In this document: in pieces, positions 56,101 through 64,000 of the stretch
How positions within the stretch are numbered: the first letter of the stretch is position 1
How the letters are laid out: each line of letters starts with the position of its first letter
Assembly: GCF_032854445.1 (NCBI RefSeq)
Contig: NC_088295.1
Coordinates: 59,131,249-59,195,248 of the forward strand
Length of the DNA: 64,000 nucleotides
Source of the DNA: Liolophura sinensis
Lineage: Eukaryota; Mollusca; Polyplacophora; Chitonida; Chitonidae
Direction: 5' to 3'
The notes under the pieces: generated by a model
What the model saw: the letters and a program-made list of their open reading frames with translations, nothing else
Told to the model about the DNA's origin: nothing
Database searches by the model: none
Position numbers and translations under genes: made by a program

Positions 56101-56890
56101 CCTATAAGTCACTGCATCAACAAAAATGTAGTGATTGGTGAAATTTTCACTTCAAACGTATAGGAAAATCTCCAATGTTCTTTAAACTGAAAGTCAACTG
56201 TACGCCATTTGCCTGCCGAAGTTTCATCTAATACTGTCATCTATAACTTCTAACCTTGCACCTGAAACTAAGGCGTTTGCTCTAATGATATAAACCAATG
56301 AAATGGCTGAGAGGAAACTTTTGAACTATTGACCAGCTGCCATGGAAGACATAGCCGCGACTGGTTGTGAATTACTGACTGACCATCAACCAACTGACCA
56401 ACGAACCAATCATTTGTCTAAACGCATGTCCACTTCATAACTGTCTGACGGTCCTACAATATCGAGTGAATGGGTGATTATGGTTTAAAGTCACATGACA
56501 ATATCAAAGAATAACCACGGTCAATATTATCGCCTGTAGAAACAGACCAAGTGATAAAAATCCGTCTATAATAACCGTCCTTTAATTTGCTGGTCCTTGA
56601 AAAGTTTGTGAATTGATGTCAATCCATAAATATCATGATGTCTAAAAAAAATCTTCAACAGATGTTAGTATACATACTTTCAGGTCTATAAGTCATGCTG
56701 TAACTGTTTTACCTACTACCATAGTAGTCTATTTTTTCATTTAAAACACCGAGGAGTCCAATTATTATCCGCATTTCGACCGCAACCGGACATATTTCCT
56801 TGAGCTCTTCCCATTCAATTCCCTCCATGACACTAATGCATACTCTTCACAATACAGTAAAATATACTGCCATGCCATAAACATAGACAC
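53116..56890. other. No gene recognised
   Basis: AT-rich. Open frames at 55223-55588 (+) and 55787-56011 (+) show no family motif. A perfect TGACGTCA palindrome (CRE type) is at 55771-55778; alone it does not prove a promoter. Confidence 0.45.
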
Positions 56891-56984
56891 CTGGTTTATT
56901 CCACCATAATGTCTGGCGTGTAGTATCAGTGAAATATTCTTGAGTACGGCGCAAAAGACCAATAAAATACCTAAATAAATATCA
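56891..56984 (+). mobile_element. SINE-1, 5'-truncated copy
   Basis: CCACCATAATGTCTGGCGTG, AGTGAAATATTCTTGAGTAC, GGCGCAAAAGACCAATAAAA and a TACCTAAATAAAT tail. Confidence 0.85.
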
Positions 56985-59454
<2,470 letters not shown>

Positions 59455-59667
59455 GACCCGTATTTATCAAGCAACTTAAGACTGGAGTCAAAAACTGTAA
59501 GTATTTAAAAAACCAAACCCAAAAGATAAAGGGAGTCAAACTGTGGTTGGTACATTGTTCTGCGGTAAAGAATCAGCGTACATAATAAGACTTCATAGAG
59601 CAAAGTATTTTAATTGCAAGTTTCGTTTCATTTTTTGTCTTAAGATGCTTGATAAATACGACGCCAG
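59455..59667 (+). mobile_element. MITE-T copy 3 (best TIRs)
   Basis: The left end GACCCGTATTTATCAAGCAA (then CTTAAGAC) and the right end (GTCTTAAGATGCTTGATAAA then TACGACGCC) are inverted repeats of about 25 bases. The interior shares AACTGTGGTTGGTACATTGT, TCTGCGGTAAAGAATCAGCG and GACTTCATAGAGCAAAGTAT with the other copies. About 213 bases, no coding capacity. Confidence 0.88.
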
Positions 59668-61098
59668 GAGTCGAATTGCAGAATAAAGTATATAAAGATA
59701 TCTGGATGAAGACGTCAGAAGCAATGGGACTAAGTATCATCTTGATATCGTTTGCTTGTTTTGGAGTTTCTCAGTATAATCTGGATCTTGTCACCACCGT
59801 ATAATTTTGTCCCTTTCCAGTGCCCTGTGTTTATTGTCCAGTCAGAAAGGACCACATATTCACTGTGTGCTAACACGATCGAACATGCCATAATTCGCCC
59901 TTCACCTGTGACAATTTGCCGACCATATCACACTCTGTCGTTGCTGCTCGGGTTTTACTTTCCATATTGTATTCTTTTATATCGAAACCTATACGAAAAA
60001 GTGTCGTTCAATGCACAACGCCAGACATGCATTAAAAATCCCTACATGCAGGCTGCTGCCCAATAAAAGAGGATTTAGTGTAAGTGACCGTAGCTCTCCG
60101 TGAATGCACTGTGTTGAGTAAGATGTATGACCTCTTATAAACTTGGTGAGAAATAACCTGGATATCAGGCGAGTTTAATTTGACACTCTTACAGAAACAT
60201 ACTGCAGGCATCAAAAAAGTTTAAAAGCAACACGAATGTGTCTTTCAATGCACTATGCATTCGTCGGTCACTGTAGCGTGTGTATATGACGCTATCCGTT
60301 CCCCTTTCTCCCCTTTCCCATGTAAATCCTATATATGTCGTCCACAAGAAACTATCACACCCCGGACGATGGTATTCCTATATCGGTTATCCCATCGTCT
60401 CCTCTGACCTTTAAGATTCCTGGGATACACGCAGTATTAGGTGTCGATAAAACCTGGCAGGTGTGGGCTAAAACCCGTGTAGACAAACAGTTCCCTACCT
60501 TGTCTTCAACATGCAACATGCCAGACGAAAGCATATCTTCAGCACCCGCTCCCGCAGAGGCGCATATCTACGACGTACAAAATAAACAACGAGATATCGA
60601 AATAAAGGTTATAGTGGTATGTCTATATACGACAGAGACATAACACCTCGAAGGGAAACGGACGAAGAAAAGAGCGTGCAGGCATTAACAGCGATGTATC
60701 AAATAACGTATCAATACCTTGATGCTGATTTCCAGAAAGCGCGGTTTCGCCACGAGAAAAAAATGTAACGGAATTCGCCTATCTCGAAGAGACAAACACA
60801 GGGTGCTATCTAAGTCTTTAAAGGCATATCGGATAACGATTGTACACCCAAACCGAGGGGCGTTAGCTATTAGAGACACAGCAGTGTTGTAGTACTTGTA
60901 CTCCATGTGTCATTGAATTTAAGGACGTAGTGTAAAGACAGCTGCGTATTCATCCTAACTCGACAACCATTCATTATTTAGCGATCGAACGAAAGCATAC
61001 TGTAATGTGTGTACAATTAAAGCAAAGCGCTTGGATTAGCTACTCATTAAGGTGCCACACGATGTCTATTTAAGTACCATGGCTACGGATTGCATTAA

Positions 61099-61099
<1 letters not shown>
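59668..61099. other. No gene recognised
   Basis: The + strand frame 60335-60643 (102 codons, Pro/Ser-rich start, balanced composition) is the most protein-like stretch, but has no recognised domain or splice context. The remainder is AT-rich. Confidence 0.4.

Positions 61100-61179
<80 letters not shown>
61100..61179. repeat. (AT)n microsatellite, 40 repeats
   Basis: Eighty bases of alternating AT. It produces a false Tyr-Ile frame on the - strand. Confidence 0.97.
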
Positions 61180-61180
<1 letters not shown>

Positions 61181-64000
61181 CGCACGCATATATTTAGACG
61201 CACTGTCATGCAATATTACATGCCTCCTTGCAAAACGAGTCATATGATATTGTCTATGCTTGGTTAACTTAACTGACCAAGTCCAAGTTTTTCGGTTTCT
61301 AACGTGTTCCATCCATGGCTGTCACAACGCTTCAGTTTCTATATACATGTATTACTCAAGTCTCACTTTCATTTCCATAACTTGATTTTTTTTTTTAAAA
61401 GACACATATGAGGATATATATGTGGGACAATAAACGTTGCACTATTTTGAAGTATAAAAGCAATGTCAGAAACGAAATCAATACATACCACGTTTAATTA
61501 ATCAAGTGAAACACGCAGTATTATATCCTAGGTGACATGTGTGCGGCGAATTTTTGTCGTGACAAGTGTTGTAACGATAGTTCACAAGAGGTGACATCTA
61601 ACAATGAAGGAAGGCATCTCTACGTACGGTTGTCACTTGCTTTTTTTTTTCAACAGCCACTCATGCGATTGACTTTACACTTGCAGAAGCTACCGCTAAA
61701 AACCCAATAAAGTGTCGAATGTTCGTAAAACTGCATGAGCAATTTAGACAATGAAGACATCCTGCACACTTCCCTGAGTTACTATACAATAGGAAGTTGT
61801 AGCATACAATTCACTCCCTGTGGAAGATATGAATTGTTTCCAGTGTGCACTGTGCTGGTTAGATGTGATCAGTCTAAACAAGCACTCAGCAAATTCTGAC
61901 ATCTTTTGAAAAAGTATGAGACTATAGTCACATGTGACAAGTGTCCTACAACAAATGTCATGCGACTGGTTGCATAGTATTTACTATGTAACTTCAATTA
62001 AGACGAAAAATATCATTTCCTGTCATATTTCGAAAGAACTCCAAAGAATGTTGCTTCGTCCGTTTCATATCATTATCTCTTCAGTTTGCAGCAAGTCCTT
62101 TTGACGTGATATTTCTGCTGATTTATCCCAAAAATTTAATCATACTTTATGTAATACATCATACACGATGATGTAGTGACGGTTCTAATCCCGTTACGTA
62201 ACATCTGATATATCCGCTGATATGTCACGTCATTTCTCGTGATAAGTCATGTGAGCGATATTGCCTGTGATGCCTGAGTATCACTGATCTTATCTTGTCG
62301 CCTGAATCTCACTGGTCCTTAGCAGAACTAATCTTACAACATACACTCCGGCGTCACAAGTCAAGCCGACCTGAACAAATTGGGTTTGCCAACGGGAACA
62401 GCTAATTTGTTACTGATTGACTTAACTCGTTTAAGTACCGAGGCAGTTATGAAGTTAGCATAAACACTGGATTGAATGACGCCTGTACGAAGACGGAAAA
62501 TTATAAACAAAGACCCGGAGCAAAGCCTTCGCTTGGACAGCTATTACAGTGCGACTTTTCGAGCCGACGGCAAAAAGCTTTTTGGGAAGCACTTGTGTCA
62601 GTCAGAACGGCAAAGGTTTCCTTGACCCGTACATTTTCGCGCTTAAGGCATTCCGCCAATTACAACCCGTCCCGCTGGCATCCGGTGAGATTGAAGAATA
62701 AGCATGACGCAGGCAATTTCAACGGCAGAAAAATTGTAGCCGGGGCACGAAACCGTTATAATATGGTATTGTTATTTTAATTATAAAGTGAGTGACAATA
62801 AGTCCAGTACGTATACAAGGCCATGGGCTTTGACCAAAGATGTTTTCCACTGATGAAAAGCATGTAAAATTTCTAATTTGTAATTTGTTTGACAAATATA
62901 ACGCTGAATTGACAGTATAATTAGGGATTACATAGTGCACATTTTTAGCTCTATGTGTATTTTGTTTTTGTTTACACTACAGGCATACAGGACAAAATCT
63001 TTCCACATGCAACTGATTGTAGTTTGTCTGAAGCCCTGTTGTACATGTGGGCATTTCATCGGCCTTATACGAGCAAGCTGGATAAAGCCTATTGTCCTTT
63101 AAAACATTGTACAACTCTGCACTTTAAATCCATCTCTACTACAAACCTGTATTAATTCGTTTATACGTATTGATCCACGGTTTGTGTTTTCTTTCCGTAA
63201 CGACATTCTCACTGCATGAATTTAAATCTCGACTTTCGATAAGGAAGTGGAGCTCCTCGGCCGGATTTCCTATTATCGTATTCTGTATAGAACATCGATA
63301 CCGCACAAGTCACACGTAAACACAACAATTCTATTCTACAATATGGTGATATATCGATGTATGTAGCTCTTAATTCCTTCTTACAGCATACTGATTCAGT
63401 ATGATTATGTTTCGGTAATGTGCGCGTGTTATCATTGTTTTCAGCTATATGACATTTTGTGTGACAACTCAAGCGTTCTTGGAGCTGTTAAGCTAATAGC
63501 TTCACCAGTACTGCTAATTAATCTATATGATAGCAACCCCTTGTTAGTTTAATGAGACATAGCTGGAAAGGAGTTCGCCCAGAGAAGCTACTTCCACATT
63601 CCACAGTCCTCTTTAGGTATCGGCAGTCGTCTGCGGCTATGTTGTGTCATCGTCTCTGCATCAAAACCCCATTGAGATTCCCGCACTATCTTAGTGGAGC
63701 AGAGCACTATTGATTATGTATTTATCGGATCAGCTGTCTCGGTAATGATTTGCTCTCCCTCGCCCGGCGATATGACACAAGCGATACCGTGGGGCTGGGA
63801 TACTTAAGCCGAGGCTATCATTAACATCTGAGTAACCAAACCGCTGTCTTATAAATCCTTCACCATCCACGTGTGCGCGGTTCGAACACGTTATTTGCCA
63901 TGCTGAAGTAATTTGTAAAATGGTGCCATAACAAGTTAAAGCTCCGCCTGAGGGCAGGGGAGTCGACATACCAGGCTGAGAAAACGCGTTCTTGACACAC
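61180..64000. other. No gene recognised
   Basis: AT-rich sequence. A + strand frame at 62472-62780 (102 codons, Arg/Lys-rich, fairly balanced) shows no domain. A B-box-like GCGGTTCGAACAC near 63880 may belong to an old tRNA-derived element. No signal-peptide exon for gene B was found here. Confidence 0.4.

Overview
The window is metazoan nuclear DNA: AT-rich, intron-containing, with canonical GT-AG splice sites, AATAAA polyadenylation, tRNA-derived SINEs with (AAAT)n tails, MITEs and minisatellites. The receptor sequences look protostome. The main SINE, which ends in a conserved block followed by an AAAT tail, resembles repeats I know from marine molluscs. My best guess is a bivalve or gastropod, but the class cannot be fixed from sequence alone.

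Only two genes can be firmly supported. Both encode kainate-type ionotropic glutamate receptor subunits, and they lie tail to tail. Gene A (+ strand) enters from the left with only its last three coding exons (3233-3458, 6447-6709, 8277-8567), giving the C-terminal half of the ligand-binding domain, M4 and the cytoplasmic tail. Gene B (- strand) covers 49813 down to 24223 in 14 coding exons that join without a break into 881 residues: amino-terminal domain, S1, M1, pore loop with a Q at the Q/R site, M3, S2, M4 and tail. Only the first exon (start codon and signal peptide) is missing; it should lie above 49813, inside or beyond the window. The last three exons of A and B have the same intron phases and near-identical lengths, so the genes are an inverted duplicate pair. 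In vivo each would form or join a tetrameric glutamate-gated cation channel.

Layout: 1-3232 is probably intron of gene A and starts with a decayed Tc1/mariner transposase. 3233-8567 is the gene A 3' end, followed by a roughly 1 kb 3' UTR. About 9.55-22.4 kb is intergenic, with SINEs and a MITE but no recognisable gene. 22.4-49.8 kb is gene B, whose introns carry a 51-bp minisatellite split by a SINE, a 95-bp dimeric satellite in perfect register, several SINEs, two MITEs and a 239-bp inverted-repeat element. 49.8-64 kb lies upstream of gene B's visible exons and holds SINE and MITE copies, a transposon-type helix-turn-helix fragment and two long AT microsatellites.

I did not find a new biological system. 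The most unusual structures are the intronic satellites, a TIR-bearing MITE family present four times, and a His/Cys-rich tail unique to gene A. Exon boundaries come from reading splice sites and checking phase by hand; repeat family labels (SINE-1, SINE-2, SINE-3, MITE-T) are my own.
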